The notes under the pieces were generated by a model. That model had not been told where the DNA came from, did not search any database, and saw nothing but the letters and a program-made list of their open reading frames with translations. 64,000 nucleotides of DNA, taken from assembly GCA_000424365.1 (NCBI GenBank), contig KE384175.1, forward strand, positions 1 through 64,000, read 5' to 3'. This DNA is from Lachnospiraceae bacterium NK4A144 (GTDB lineage: Bacteria > Bacillota > Clostridia > Lachnospirales > Lachnospiraceae). Below are positions 23,665 to 32,387 of this stretch, piece by piece. Positions within the stretch are counted from its first letter, which is position 1, and each line of letters begins with the position of its first letter. The position numbers and the translations under genes were made by a program.

Positions 23665-25371
23665 ATGAAGAAACAAACAAAATGCTATATCTACACCCGT
23701 GTTTCTACAGCAATTCAGGTTGACGGTTATAGCTTGGACGCCCAACGAGATAAGCTAACCAAATATGCTGAATATCAGGATATGGAAGTTGTAAAAGAGT
23801 TTTCTGATGCAGGCCACTCCGGCAAGAATATAAATGGTAGACCGGAGTTCTCAAGGATGCTTGAAGAAATCGCAAGTGGTGCGGATGGAATAAGCTACGT
23901 TCTCGTTTTTAAGTTGTCAAGATTTGGAAGAAATGCAGCTGATGTTCTCAGTTCATTACAGCTAATGCAGGATTATGGTGTTAATCTGATCTGTGTAGAA
24001 GATGGAATAGATAGTTCTAAGGAAGCAGGAAAGCTTATGATTTCAGTTCTATCGGCTGTCGCTGAAATTGAGCGAGAAAATATTCTTGTTCAAACAATGG
24101 AAGGACGAAGGCAGAAAGCAAGAGAAGGTCGCTGGAATGGTGGTTTTGCTCCCTACGGATATACGCTTGTTAACGGGGAACTCATAATTGCAGAAGATGA
24201 AGCTGAAATCATTCGTATTATTTTTGACAAGTATATTCATACCAATATGGGTGTCAATGGTGTGGCAGATTACCTAAACACGCATGGATATAAGAAGAAA
24301 AAGCGTCAGAATAATACACTTGATGCATTTGCAAGTTCTTTCATAAAGGGGGTGCTTGATAATCCTATTTATATGGGAAAGATGCCTTATGGCAGGCGCT
24401 CTAATGAGAAAATTCAAGGAACGCGAAATGAATATCATGTTGTAAAACAAGACGAATATGATTTATATGATGGAATTCATGAGGCTATTATTTCAGAGGA
24501 TGACTTCAGACTTGCAGCTCAAAAACGTAAAGAAACTGGAGTAAAAAGAGAAAAGACGCATAGCCTTGAGCATGAACATATTTTATCGGGAATATTACGG
24601 TGCCCTGTTTGTCATGGCGCTATGTATTCTAATGTTAATCGTAAAAAGAAAGTTGACGGCACATACTATAAGGATTTCTTCTATTATGCATGTAAGCATA
24701 GGCTTAAAGTCGATGGTCATAACTGTAGCTACCATCATCAATGGGGGCAGGATAAAGTAAATGCTGCCGTAGAAGAGGTTATATATAAGCTCGTCAATAA
24801 CCCAAAGTTTCAAGATGCTCTCAAAACTAAAGTGGGAGCAAAAACAGATACAGAAGAGTTGGAAAAAGAAAGAGAAATCTGTCGGACCAGACTTCGACAG
24901 ACAATCGGTGCTAAGAATAAACTGGCTGAGCAGATGGACGCTCTTGATGTTAGTGACAGGTTCTATGACAGAAAATATGATGATATGCAGGAGCGCATGA
25001 ATAAGCTATATGAGGAAATTGGTGCAATAGAAGATGAGATTGATACCATCTCCCTGAGAATCGAAAACATAAACAAGAAGCAGCTTTCCAAAGACTCTAT
25101 CTATCGCATCCTTAAGAGCTTTGATAAAATATACGGTGAATTCACAGATGCAGAAAAGAAGCGCTTTATTAACTCTTTTGTAGAGCGTGTTGAAATCTTT
25201 GAAGAGGAACAGGAGGATGGTCGCTTCTTGAAGAGTATCAAATTTCGGTTCCCGGTATACTACAATGGGGCCGAGACACAGGAAGTGGATCTTTCTGATT
25301 CTGGTTGGGACTATCAAAGAAGCCTCGAGACGGTAGTATTGTTGTCCAAGAAGAACACATATAAGAGATAA
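23665..25371 (+). CDS. Large serine recombinase
   Basis: A 568-residue integrase of the large serine recombinase family. The catalytic domain has nucleophile Ser near residue 14 (YTRVSTAIQVDGYSL), then FKLSRFGRNAADVL and AVAEIERENI. The recombinase domain contains GFAPYGYTLV and IKGVLDNPIYMGK. The zinc-ribbon domain has CPVCHG and a distal CKH...C pair. A long coiled coil (about 390-510) precedes the tail. It integrates and excises the element at short att sites. The last residues (LETVVLLSKKN) echo rlmD and are repeated twice more downstream. Confidence 0.93.
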   Translation: MKKQTKCYIYTRVSTAIQVDGYSLDAQRDKLTKYAEYQDMEVVKEFSDAGHSGKNINGRPEFSRMLEEIASGADGISYVLVFKLSRFGRNAADVLSSLQLMQDYGVNLICVEDGIDSSKEAGKLMISVLSAVAEIERENILVQTMEGRRQKAREGRWNGGFAPYGYTLVNGELIIAEDEAEIIRIIFDKYIHTNMGVNGVADYLNTHGYKKKKRQNNTLDAFASSFIKGVLDNPIYMGKMPYGRRSNEKIQGTRNEYHVVKQDEYDLYDGIHEAIISEDDFRLAAQKRKETGVKREKTHSLEHEHILSGILRCPVCHGAMYSNVNRKKKVDGTYYKDFFYYACKHRLKVDGHNCSYHHQWGQDKVNAAVEEVIYKLVNNPKFQDALKTKVGAKTDTEELEKEREICRTRLRQTIGAKNKLAEQMDALDVSDRFYDRKYDDMQERMNKLYEEIGAIEDEIDTISLRIENINKKQLSKDSIYRILKSFDKIYGEFTDAEKKRFINSFVERVEIFEEEQEDGRFLKSIKFRFPVYYNGAETQEVDLSDSGWDYQRSLETVVLLSKKNTYKR

Positions 25372-25445
25372 GAATATTGATTTTAAAGGCTTGCCCGGAA
25401 AGCACCGTTAAATGGTGCTTTCAGCCCTGGGCGGGCCTTTTATTT
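25325..25445 (+). repeat. Recombinase tail and terminator, repeat copy A
   Basis: The tail coding ETVVLLSKKN runs into a terminator-like structure. AAAGGCTTGCCC (25385-25396) pairs with GGGCGGGCCTTT (25429-25440), and the inner hairpin GAAAGCACC/GGTGCTTTC spans 25398-25422. The same arrangement, with compensatory base changes, is at 34633-34750 (copy C). A shorter tail is at 33503-33548 (copy B). Confidence 0.75.
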
Positions 25446-25570
25446 TTAACCGGAAATAGGACTTATGGGAACTGATCAATAGCGAAAAAGTTGACACGGC
25501 ACTATGGATATTGGGAGATTGCATACAGTTCAACGATAGGTTTGTGTGGAAAAATAATAAAAATTATGCA
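25446..25570. other. Noncoding spacer before the AIPR promoter
   Basis: No reading frame with a ribosome site and no strong hairpin is seen; it is AT-rich DNA between the recombinase terminator and the promoter. Confidence 0.4.
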
Positions 25571-25599
25571 TTGACATAATAACGCTATTGCGTTATTAT
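25571..25599 (+). promoter_or_regulatory. Promoter with a palindromic operator filling the spacer
   Basis: TTGACA (25571-25576), 17-bp spacer, TATTAT (25594-25599). A perfect palindrome ATAATAACGC (25576-25585) / GCGTTATTAT (25590-25599) fills the whole spacer and the -10. A further half-like GCAATAACGG follows near 25608. A bound repressor would block RNA polymerase directly. The XRE protein two genes down is the likely repressor. Confidence 0.7.
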
Positions 25600-25674
25600 C
25601 AAATTGCGCAATAACGGTGCTGCGAATAAAAATTGTTCTGTTAGCTCTATGGGGCTAAGTAGAAAGGAGTCATT

Positions 25675-26832
25675 ATGATTACAAAGACATTCAAAGTTAA
25701 GGCAAGCACATTTAGAAAGCTGGATGATCCGTTTGAAAATGGACCGTCTAAGAAGTATGTTTTTTATTGTAAGGTAGGTGATGTGCCGGAGGGAATTCCA
25801 ATGGCTACTAATCCTCGTGAACAGAAACTTTCATCCGCTGTGGCGAAAGCCATTGAGACTTCACTTTGCAGCAATGATGGATATTTTCATCTGAAAAATC
25901 GTGGTATTGTTATTTCTGCAAGTAAGGTTGTGTTCAATAACCAGAAGGAAGAGGTGACAATTGAATTTGATGATAATGCACTTCATGGTAATATTGATGG
26001 TGGTCACACATACAAGATTGTTTGTGAACACAAAGATGATAATCTTGATCAGTATGTGCAGTTCGAAGTAATGACAGGTGTTGAAGATATCATTGAGGAT
26101 CTCGCACGTGCACGTAATACATCTGTACAGGTTGATGAGAAATCTATGGCTGAATTGGCAAATAAGTTTGATCCGATCAAGGAAGGTCTTGAGGGAATGC
26201 CTTTCTACCAGAGAATTGCATTTAAGCAGAATCAGATTGAGACCGACGATGAAACGGGAAAGAATCTGAAGATGATTGATGCAAGAGAGGTTGTTGCAAT
26301 CATCAACATGTTTGATATAGAAAAATATGACGCTAAAACACAGCCGACACAGGCTTATTCATCTAAGGCAAAGATGCTTACAATGTATCTGGATGATCCA
26401 GAGCATTATCGTAAGTTCGTAAACATTGCCCCTGACATCTTCGATCTGTACGATGCAATTGAGACAGAATTTGCAGAAGCTTATAATAGTACTGGTGGTC
26501 GTTATGGTCGTAAGAAATATGCTGGATATAAGGATGGAGCAGTGGTTGGAAAGAGCAAGTTCGGTCAGAATGAACTTACTTATAAGGTTCCGGATGGTTT
26601 AATGTATCCTGTTCTTGCAGCATTTAGAACTCTCGTGGTAGACAATTCTTCAACCGGAAAGTACGAGTGGTACAATGGAGAGGAACCTATCAAGGTTTGG
26701 GAGAAGTGCAAATGCGAGTTAACAGGCAAGATTATGAGTTTTGCTGCATCCATTGGCGATAATCCAAATGCAGTTGGTAAGGATACAAATATATGGGATT
26801 TAGCTTATATGACAGTTATGCTTCAGAAGTAA
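25675..26832 (+). CDS. AIPR-family (abortive phage infection) protein
   Basis: A 385-residue protein resembling the AIPR family (PF10592), linked to phage abortive infection and to DNA-modification islands. Family-type segments are visible: FHLKNRGIVISASKVVF (about 75), NALHGNIDGGHTYKIV (about 105) and ARARNTSVQVDEKSMAEL (about 145). No membrane segment or signal peptide is present. The biochemical activity is unknown. It forms an operon with the small XRE gene 12 bp downstream, controlled by a palindromic operator promoter. Confidence 0.78.
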   Translation: MITKTFKVKASTFRKLDDPFENGPSKKYVFYCKVGDVPEGIPMATNPREQKLSSAVAKAIETSLCSNDGYFHLKNRGIVISASKVVFNNQKEEVTIEFDDNALHGNIDGGHTYKIVCEHKDDNLDQYVQFEVMTGVEDIIEDLARARNTSVQVDEKSMAELANKFDPIKEGLEGMPFYQRIAFKQNQIETDDETGKNLKMIDAREVVAIINMFDIEKYDAKTQPTQAYSSKAKMLTMYLDDPEHYRKFVNIAPDIFDLYDAIETEFAEAYNSTGGRYGRKKYAGYKDGAVVGKSKFGQNELTYKVPDGLMYPVLAAFRTLVVDNSSTGKYEWYNGEEPIKVWEKCKCELTGKIMSFAASIGDNPNAVGKDTNIWDLAYMTVMLQK

Positions 26833-26844
26833 GGAGGTGGTCGT

Positions 26845-27057
26845 ATGAGTTACTCTATCAGGATTCGCTTGAAAGATATATTAGAAGAACGGGGAATTAA
26901 GCAGAAAGAGCTTGCAGAAATGACTGGCATCCGAGAATCTACTATCAGCGATATTTGTCGAGGCTCTCGTACCGTTATGAATTTTGAGCACGTTGCAAAA
27001 ATAGCAGAGGCATTGGAAATTTCAGATATTAGAGATCTAATAGAACTGGAATCATAA
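26845..27057 (+). CDS. Small XRE-family repressor
   Basis: A 70-residue Cro/CI-type helix-turn-helix protein (LKDILEERGIKQKELAEMTGIRESTISDICRGSRTVMNFEHVAKIAEALEI) consisting of the DNA-binding domain alone. It is preceded by AAGGAGGTGG and is co-transcribed with the AIPR gene. It is the natural candidate to bind the palindrome at 25576-25599 and keep the defence gene low. Confidence 0.88.
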   Translation: MSYSIRIRLKDILEERGIKQKELAEMTGIRESTISDICRGSRTVMNFEHVAKIAEALEISDIRDLIELES

Positions 27058-27063
27058 ATTAAT

Positions 27064-27101
27064 GAGGCTGTCACACTAATTGGTGTGGCAGTCTTTCTAT
27101 A
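27064..27101 (+). terminator. Terminator of the AIPR-XRE operon
   Basis: GGCTGTCACAC pairs with GTGTGGCAGTC and is followed by TTTCT. Confidence 0.6.
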
Positions 27102-27131
27102 AGACTGAAATATAAAAGTTAGCTTATAGAG

Positions 27132-27458
27132 ATGGATGAGGTACTTGTTCAGATGGAAAATGACTATGCTATCAAGGAAAAATGGTAGAGCTATGCAAAG
27201 AATAATGACCGTGCCACTTTTATGTTATTGTTTGAGAAAGGCATTCTAACTATGGCTGCTGAGCGTTATGAGCAGAATGATGAGTTTTTTAAAAAACTAT
27301 TTTCAGATCCGGATATGATGCAGCAGGTTATGGATACAGTCGGGTCTGTTCTTTATGAGAGACTTCGTAGTCCTAAGATTTATGATCCTAATTCGGGAGT
27401 TATTGAAGAGGCAACGCCGGAGACGTATGTAGAGGATGTTTACGCAAAAAATATATAG
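27132..27458 (+). pseudogene. Remnant of a larger gene, interrupted by an in-frame stop
   Basis: A frame reading MDEVLVQMENDYAIKEKW, a TAG near 27187, then SYAKNNDRATFMLLFEKG...DEFFKKLFSDPDMMQQVMDTVGSVLYERL continues to 27458. The two halves read as one protein broken by a stop. The tail has the flavour of helicase/restriction-subunit C-termini, but this is not certain. It probably marks a deleted restriction or defence gene. Confidence 0.4.
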
Positions 27459-27492
27459 AGGATAGAGACTAAAGTTAAGGGAGAGTTTGAGC

Positions 27493-28533
27493 ATGAAGCT
27501 GATAAGCGTGGTATGTCCTAAGTGTGGAGCATCGATTCAAGTCGATGCAGACAACAGAAATCTTAGTTGTAGCTATTGTGGAAATACGTTGATTTTGGAT
27601 GACGAAGTAAAACATTTTCAATTTGATAATGCAGAAAAAGCAGGATATGAATTTGAAAAGGGAAGGCAACGTGCTCAGAGGGAACGATATGAAAACGTTA
27701 ATTATAATATCAAGGATAACGCAAAAACTTCCAAGAAGAGTAGAACATGGTTGTGGATACTAGGTTGGATTTGTATTTTTCCGGTTCCTCTGGCAATTAT
27801 TATGTGGCGGAATAATAAAATAAAGATGCCGGTAAAAATCGCAATCATATTTGCAGCATGTCTTTTGTATCTGGGAATTGGTCTCTTGAGTAATATTTCG
27901 GATTCCGGCAACAATGCTGTGAAGGCAAAAGATAATGATATAGTTGAAGAAAATGGATTAAATGAAGACGTTGTACAGAATGAAGAATCAATAAACGAAA
28001 GTAAAAAAACACAAACAGATTTGGAGTCAAAAGAAGCTAAAAAAGAAAAGAAAAAAAAGATAATTACATCGGACGATCTTTACGATCTTGCTGATGAATT
28101 TATTGAAAAGTATAATGCGGTAGCGGAAAATAAGGCAGTGAATGTTACAAAATATGACATTCATGAAGAGCATACTCGAGTAGAATATCGTTTACAGGGA
28201 TTTGATGATTCGGTGGGATCATATGTTGAGCTTTCTGATGGTTATCTTGAGGTCATAACTTCAATGCCGGGATTTTTATCAGATGGATTGAGCATGAAAG
28301 ACATCAGGATATACGGTAGTTTTAAGGAATTTGAAACAGCCAAGGACGCTCTAGAAAAAATAGCACCAGTGCTTGATCCTTCTATAACAGTGGAAATGAT
28401 TCAGGACAGTTGTACGGAATATCCGGAAAACGAAATTAATGGGGTGATAAGAGGTGATGATGGTGCTAAATCGGTGTATATAGTCCGAGAAGCAACTCAA
28501 TCAGAATATAAATATGAGCTGTTTATAGAATAA
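27493..28533 (+). CDS. Zinc-ribbon membrane protein of unknown function
   Basis: A 346-residue protein. The N-terminal zinc ribbon has CPKCGA...CSYCGN (residues ~8-34). Two membrane helices follow at ~80-98 and ~105-125 (WLWILGWICIFPVPLAIIMW; AIIFAACLLYLGIGLL). After a Lys/Glu-rich linker comes a soluble C-terminal domain (~190-346) that should lie outside the membrane if the ribbon is cytoplasmic. The ATG at 27493 follows AGGGAGAG. It is 25 bp upstream of the DUF4236 gene, probably the same operon. Function is unknown. Confidence 0.7.
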   Translation: MKLISVVCPKCGASIQVDADNRNLSCSYCGNTLILDDEVKHFQFDNAEKAGYEFEKGRQRAQRERYENVNYNIKDNAKTSKKSRTWLWILGWICIFPVPLAIIMWRNNKIKMPVKIAIIFAACLLYLGIGLLSNISDSGNNAVKAKDNDIVEENGLNEDVVQNEESINESKKTQTDLESKEAKKEKKKKIITSDDLYDLADEFIEKYNAVAENKAVNVTKYDIHEEHTRVEYRLQGFDDSVGSYVELSDGYLEVITSMPGFLSDGLSMKDIRIYGSFKEFETAKDALEKIAPVLDPSITVEMIQDSCTEYPENEINGVIRGDDGAKSVYIVREATQSEYKYELFIE

Positions 28534-28558
28534 AAATATATTGGAGGATGGTATAGAA

Positions 28559-29923
28559 ATGGGGTTGCGATTTAGAAAATCTGTAAAAATCTGTAAAGGT
28601 GTTAAAGTTAATTTTTCTAAGTCAGGAGCTAGTTTGTCTCTTGGAGGACGCGGTCATGCTATGAATTTTGGACGGCGTGGAGTGAAAGCGACTTTAGGAA
28701 TACCGGGAACAGGGTTATCGTATGGGACTACGATTATAGGTGGTCATAAGAAATCTGGTTCACATCATAAAAGTAAAACGAAAACAACGAGGAGCACATC
28801 AAGATCCACAAGCTCGTCAAGACAGACCTACACTACTCCGTTACCTAAAAACATTCAGATAAAGATGGACCCAAATGGAAAGGTAGAAGTGCTAAATGAA
28901 TGGGGAGGAGCGATTACTGATCAGTCCGTATTAAGGAAGATTAAACAAACTGATGCATATAAGAATCAAGTGCAAATTCTTGAACAACAAAGACAGCAAA
29001 TGCTTGATAATGCCTTCAACGATGCAAAAGAGGAAAATGATAAATTTATTGATATCTATAAGCTGTCACCAGATGTTGATAAACTTGAAAAATACCAAGA
29101 GATTCTAGCAAATCTTAAACCGTCTGTATATGTTTGTAATGATTACACTGTTCCTTGTCCTACGGAGGAACAGATCAGGACGGCGCTTATGAATGAAGCG
29201 AAGGAAAATGTCAGCGGTAATTTTTTCACAGTTGGAAAACTGCGTAAGAGTTATGTAGAAGATAATCTTCAGACTCGATTAACTCAGGAGATGGCACGAT
29301 GGAAAAGTGAAAAAGAGGCATTTGATAGTTCTGAAAAGGATAGAGAACGTAGCGAGAATGAACGTTTTCTTCAGGAATTCGAAAATAATAAAACTTATAT
29401 GCAGGACATAATCGCAGGTGAGAATGAAGTTGTCTCTGAGATGGTCGAAGCCTGGATAGCTTCTTGCGAGCTTCCGGTCGAGATTAATGTTGATTATGAG
29501 TGGGATAAAGAAAAAAGGAGCATGTACCTCGACGTTGATTTGCCGGAAATTGAGGATATTCCTGAAAATGAAGTGGTGCGATTAGCGAGCGGTAATCTTA
29601 AAGAAAAAAAGAAGACGCAGGCAACGTTGAAAGAAGAGTATATGAGGCTTGTGTTTGGTCTGGCGATATTTATTTCTGCAAATATTTATAACTGTAGCCC
29701 GGCAATTCATAATCTGATTATATCTGGCTATACGCAGCGTCGGGACAAATCTGGAGAGCTGAATGACGAATACGTATACTCGATAAAATTTACTAGAGAT
29801 ATTTTTGAAAATAGTTTTGTCTCCCGCGTTGATCCTTATAAGTTTTGCATGCGCTTTGAGAATAGGTGCAATGTGACAAGTACAATGTTAATGAAAAAGA
29901 TAGAGCCTTTCGAGGCAGAATAG
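28559..29923 (+). CDS. DUF4236-domain protein
   Basis: A 454-residue protein. The first ~60 residues form the DUF4236 domain (MGLRFRKSVKICKGVKVNFSK, GASLSLGGRGHAMNFG, KATLGIPGTGLSYGT), a compact beta motif of unknown role. A Ser/Lys/Thr linker follows, then a mainly helical, charged region (~110-290) and a mixed C-terminal domain with no motif I recognise. The start follows GGAGG with an 11-nt spacing. It is in line with the zinc-ribbon gene upstream and a metallopeptidase-HTH gene downstream. Confidence 0.75.
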   Translation: MGLRFRKSVKICKGVKVNFSKSGASLSLGGRGHAMNFGRRGVKATLGIPGTGLSYGTTIIGGHKKSGSHHKSKTKTTRSTSRSTSSSRQTYTTPLPKNIQIKMDPNGKVEVLNEWGGAITDQSVLRKIKQTDAYKNQVQILEQQRQQMLDNAFNDAKEENDKFIDIYKLSPDVDKLEKYQEILANLKPSVYVCNDYTVPCPTEEQIRTALMNEAKENVSGNFFTVGKLRKSYVEDNLQTRLTQEMARWKSEKEAFDSSEKDRERSENERFLQEFENNKTYMQDIIAGENEVVSEMVEAWIASCELPVEINVDYEWDKEKRSMYLDVDLPEIEDIPENEVVRLASGNLKEKKKTQATLKEEYMRLVFGLAIFISANIYNCSPAIHNLIISGYTQRRDKSGELNDEYVYSIKFTRDIFENSFVSRVDPYKFCMRFENRCNVTSTMLMKKIEPFEAE

Positions 29924-30056
29924 AAAAGTAAGCTGGTTGATAGGAATAATTAACGTAATGATGAATGTATTATTATTCATTCGATAGAGGTATATAACAT
30001 CATTTCTGAGGATAACAGATCAGAGAGGTAAATCAAAATATGGAAGGAATCGATCG

Positions 30057-31967
30057 TTGAGCAAGTATAGTAGCTTTAAGAATTATCTAGAAAATAAATA
30101 CTACAATGAGATGTATAACGCGATTAAGATTTATATGTTGAATCATAAGAATTTATTGGGAACATATTCGCGCATTGTTATTGATACGTCTTATATTGAC
30201 TTGGATGATATTCATGTTATGGGGGTATCCTTTCATAAGAAAGATGGAGATTTACTAAGATTTTGTGCATCGGTACAGGCAGATGTAATTTTAAGAGGTA
30301 TAGGAAAACGTGACTATGAAGCTGATGAGCAGCAATTATGGTTTTCGGTTTGTTTTTCGGGGCGTCTACATAATGGTCTTAATAGGGTTACTATCACAAA
30401 AGTTGATCTATATAGTAAAGATAAATTTAATTCAGAAGACTCTTTGAGTAGATTTTTTGTCCCATATTTGTATGCGAAGGATTTGGATAAAGAAGCGGAA
30501 AAGTTTCTGAAGAAGTATTATGGCAAGGCTCTGAAATCGCCTATGCCCATTAAGATTGATGAACTTCTTCAGAACATGGGCCTTGAAATGCATTATGCAC
30601 CTCTTCAGGACAATATTTTTGGAATGACATACTTTTCAGAAGCGGATGTTGAAGTATGTGATTTCTTCAAAAAGAATATTGAAACAAGGCATATCGAAGC
30701 TGGTACAATTCTCATTAATCCTAAGGTTTTCTTTATGAGAAATGTAGGGTCAAAAAATAATACAATCGTGCATGAATGTGTACACTGGGATAGACACAGA
30801 GATTTCTTTGAACTACAGAAGTTACTAAGTTATGATGTTAGCCATATTTCATGTGAAGTTGTTGAGGAATATAGTACCAAGACAAAAGACATTGATAAAG
30901 CCTTAAAGTGGATGGAATGGCAGGCTAATGCTTTGACACCGCACATTTTAATGCCGGCTGAGACGACAAAGCAGAAATTCCAGGAACTGCTATCAGATTT
31001 AAGAAAAGTCTATCCTAATAGGCGTAATGCTATTATTGTTGAGTTTGCGGTTGCATCTTTGGCTGATTTCTTTGACGTTTCTGTAACATCTGCAAAGATA
31101 AGGTTAACAGAGTTAGGGTTTGACTTTGTGCAAGGAACGAATGTTTTTGTAGATGGTAGGAGCTATCCGCCGTATAGTTTTAGGGAAGATACATTATCAA
31201 AGGATCAGACTTTTGTTATTGACGCTAAAAGTGCAATTATTGAGTCAAATGTGAACCCCAAGCTTATAGGCCTTGTTCAGTCAGGGGCTTTGATTTACGC
31301 AAATGCAATGTTCTGTTGCAATGACGATAAGTATGTTACGCGAAATAATAATGGGACACCAATTCTGACAGATTATGCGTTGGAGCATGTTGATGAATGC
31401 TGCGTAGTATTTGATCGTAAGACACGAATAAGCGAAAAATATGATGATTCATATTATCGTAGGTGCTTTTTGTGTAGAGATATTGATTCTGGTTCAGTTG
31501 TGGAAGCAACTTACAATCCTGATTATAAGAATAACCAGGATGTGAGTAAAAGAGCTGAGGAGATTCAAAAGACAAAAGCTATACTGGAAGAAACTCTGAA
31601 GGTTCAAAAAGAAACCGCAGGTATGGAGTTTCACGAGTTACTTGCATACCATATAAAACGTCGTGGATTAACAGAAGAAGAACTTGCATTCAGATCTGGT
31701 CTGAGTTCACGAATGGTAGGAGAATATCATAGAAAGAGCTATAATATTCAGCTTCCTACGGTACTTGCGTTATGTATAGGTTTGAATTTGAAACCGGAGT
31801 ATTGTTATTCTCTGATAGAGCGCGCCGGCTATCAGTTTAAGAATACTAATGAACACATGGTTTACAAATATTTGATTAATAACCATACGGATGAGAATTT
31901 GGAATCTTGGAATCGGATTCTAGCAGAATTTGATATTTCACAGAGATTGCCAAACAACAGAGCATAA
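30057..31967 (+). CDS. ImmA/IrrE-type metallopeptidase with C-terminal HTH
   Basis: A 636-residue cytoplasmic protein. The zinc-protease motif HECVH is near residue 240 (NTIVHECVHWDRHRDFF) with a conserved downstream Glu-rich helix (MEWQANALTPHILMP), as in ImmA/IrrE proteases that cleave repressors. The extreme C-terminus is an XRE-like helix-turn-helix (LLAYHIKRRGLTEEELAFRSGLSSRMVGEYHRKS, ~520-560). The usual order is HTH first, so the domains are reversed and a ~230-residue N-terminal domain is added. The start is TTG 30057 behind GGAAGGA. Confidence 0.78.
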   Translation: MSKYSSFKNYLENKYYNEMYNAIKIYMLNHKNLLGTYSRIVIDTSYIDLDDIHVMGVSFHKKDGDLLRFCASVQADVILRGIGKRDYEADEQQLWFSVCFSGRLHNGLNRVTITKVDLYSKDKFNSEDSLSRFFVPYLYAKDLDKEAEKFLKKYYGKALKSPMPIKIDELLQNMGLEMHYAPLQDNIFGMTYFSEADVEVCDFFKKNIETRHIEAGTILINPKVFFMRNVGSKNNTIVHECVHWDRHRDFFELQKLLSYDVSHISCEVVEEYSTKTKDIDKALKWMEWQANALTPHILMPAETTKQKFQELLSDLRKVYPNRRNAIIVEFAVASLADFFDVSVTSAKIRLTELGFDFVQGTNVFVDGRSYPPYSFREDTLSKDQTFVIDAKSAIIESNVNPKLIGLVQSGALIYANAMFCCNDDKYVTRNNNGTPILTDYALEHVDECCVVFDRKTRISEKYDDSYYRRCFLCRDIDSGSVVEATYNPDYKNNQDVSKRAEEIQKTKAILEETLKVQKETAGMEFHELLAYHIKRRGLTEEELAFRSGLSSRMVGEYHRKSYNIQLPTVLALCIGLNLKPEYCYSLIERAGYQFKNTNEHMVYKYLINNHTDENLESWNRILAEFDISQRLPNNRA

Positions 31968-31985
31968 AAAAATTTTGAAAAATCC

Positions 31986-32107
31986 GGAAGTCCGACTTCC
32001 TGGTCATAGATAGCTAATTATAGAGCTTTACGTTGAACTAATAAAAAATGTTCAAGTAAGGCTCTTTTTTTGCGCCTTTTTCGGGTTTGATCGGAAGTCC
32101 GGCTTCC
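31986..32107. repeat. Two copies of a GGAAGTC inverted repeat around a terminator
   Basis: GGAAGTC-C-GACTTCC (31986-32000) and GGAAGTCCGGCTTCC (32093-32107) bracket a terminator (32022-32070) in which AGAGCTTTACGTTGAAC pairs with GTTCAAGTAAGGCTCT and runs into TTTTTTT. The terminator ends the metallopeptidase transcript. The repeated palindromes may be operators or extragenic repeats. Confidence 0.6.
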
Positions 32108-32387
32108 TGTTGGGATATGAAAATAAGACATATCATACAAATAATGAAGCTCAAAAAACTTCATGAAATAAAGGTGGTGCGGCCTTTTTTGCACTGATAG
32201 GAAGCTGCCATGTCGAACGTTTTCATGGGTCTCAACGGTTGACTATCAAACAATTAAATACTGAGTCGGTTTATTGAGACGAACTGACCACGAAGCGAGA
32301 TGGGGGATTCTTATCTTGGTGGTCAATTATAGTCTTTTTATTTACCCATGTGGATTCCTCCACGCAAATCAACGGAGGAAAAATACT
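32108..32387. other. Leader region of the toxin gene
   Basis: About 280 bp without a supported gene. AAAGG and CCTTTTTT form a small terminator-like hairpin near 32169-32190. An upstream in-frame start at 32274 exists but lacks a ribosome site, so the toxin is started at 32388. Confidence 0.4.

Noticed and set aside
32162-32190. AAAGGTGGTGCGGCC sequence resembling a T-box core
   Set aside because: No stem I, specifier loop or downstream amino-acid gene is present; it is a short AAAGG/CCTTT hairpin.
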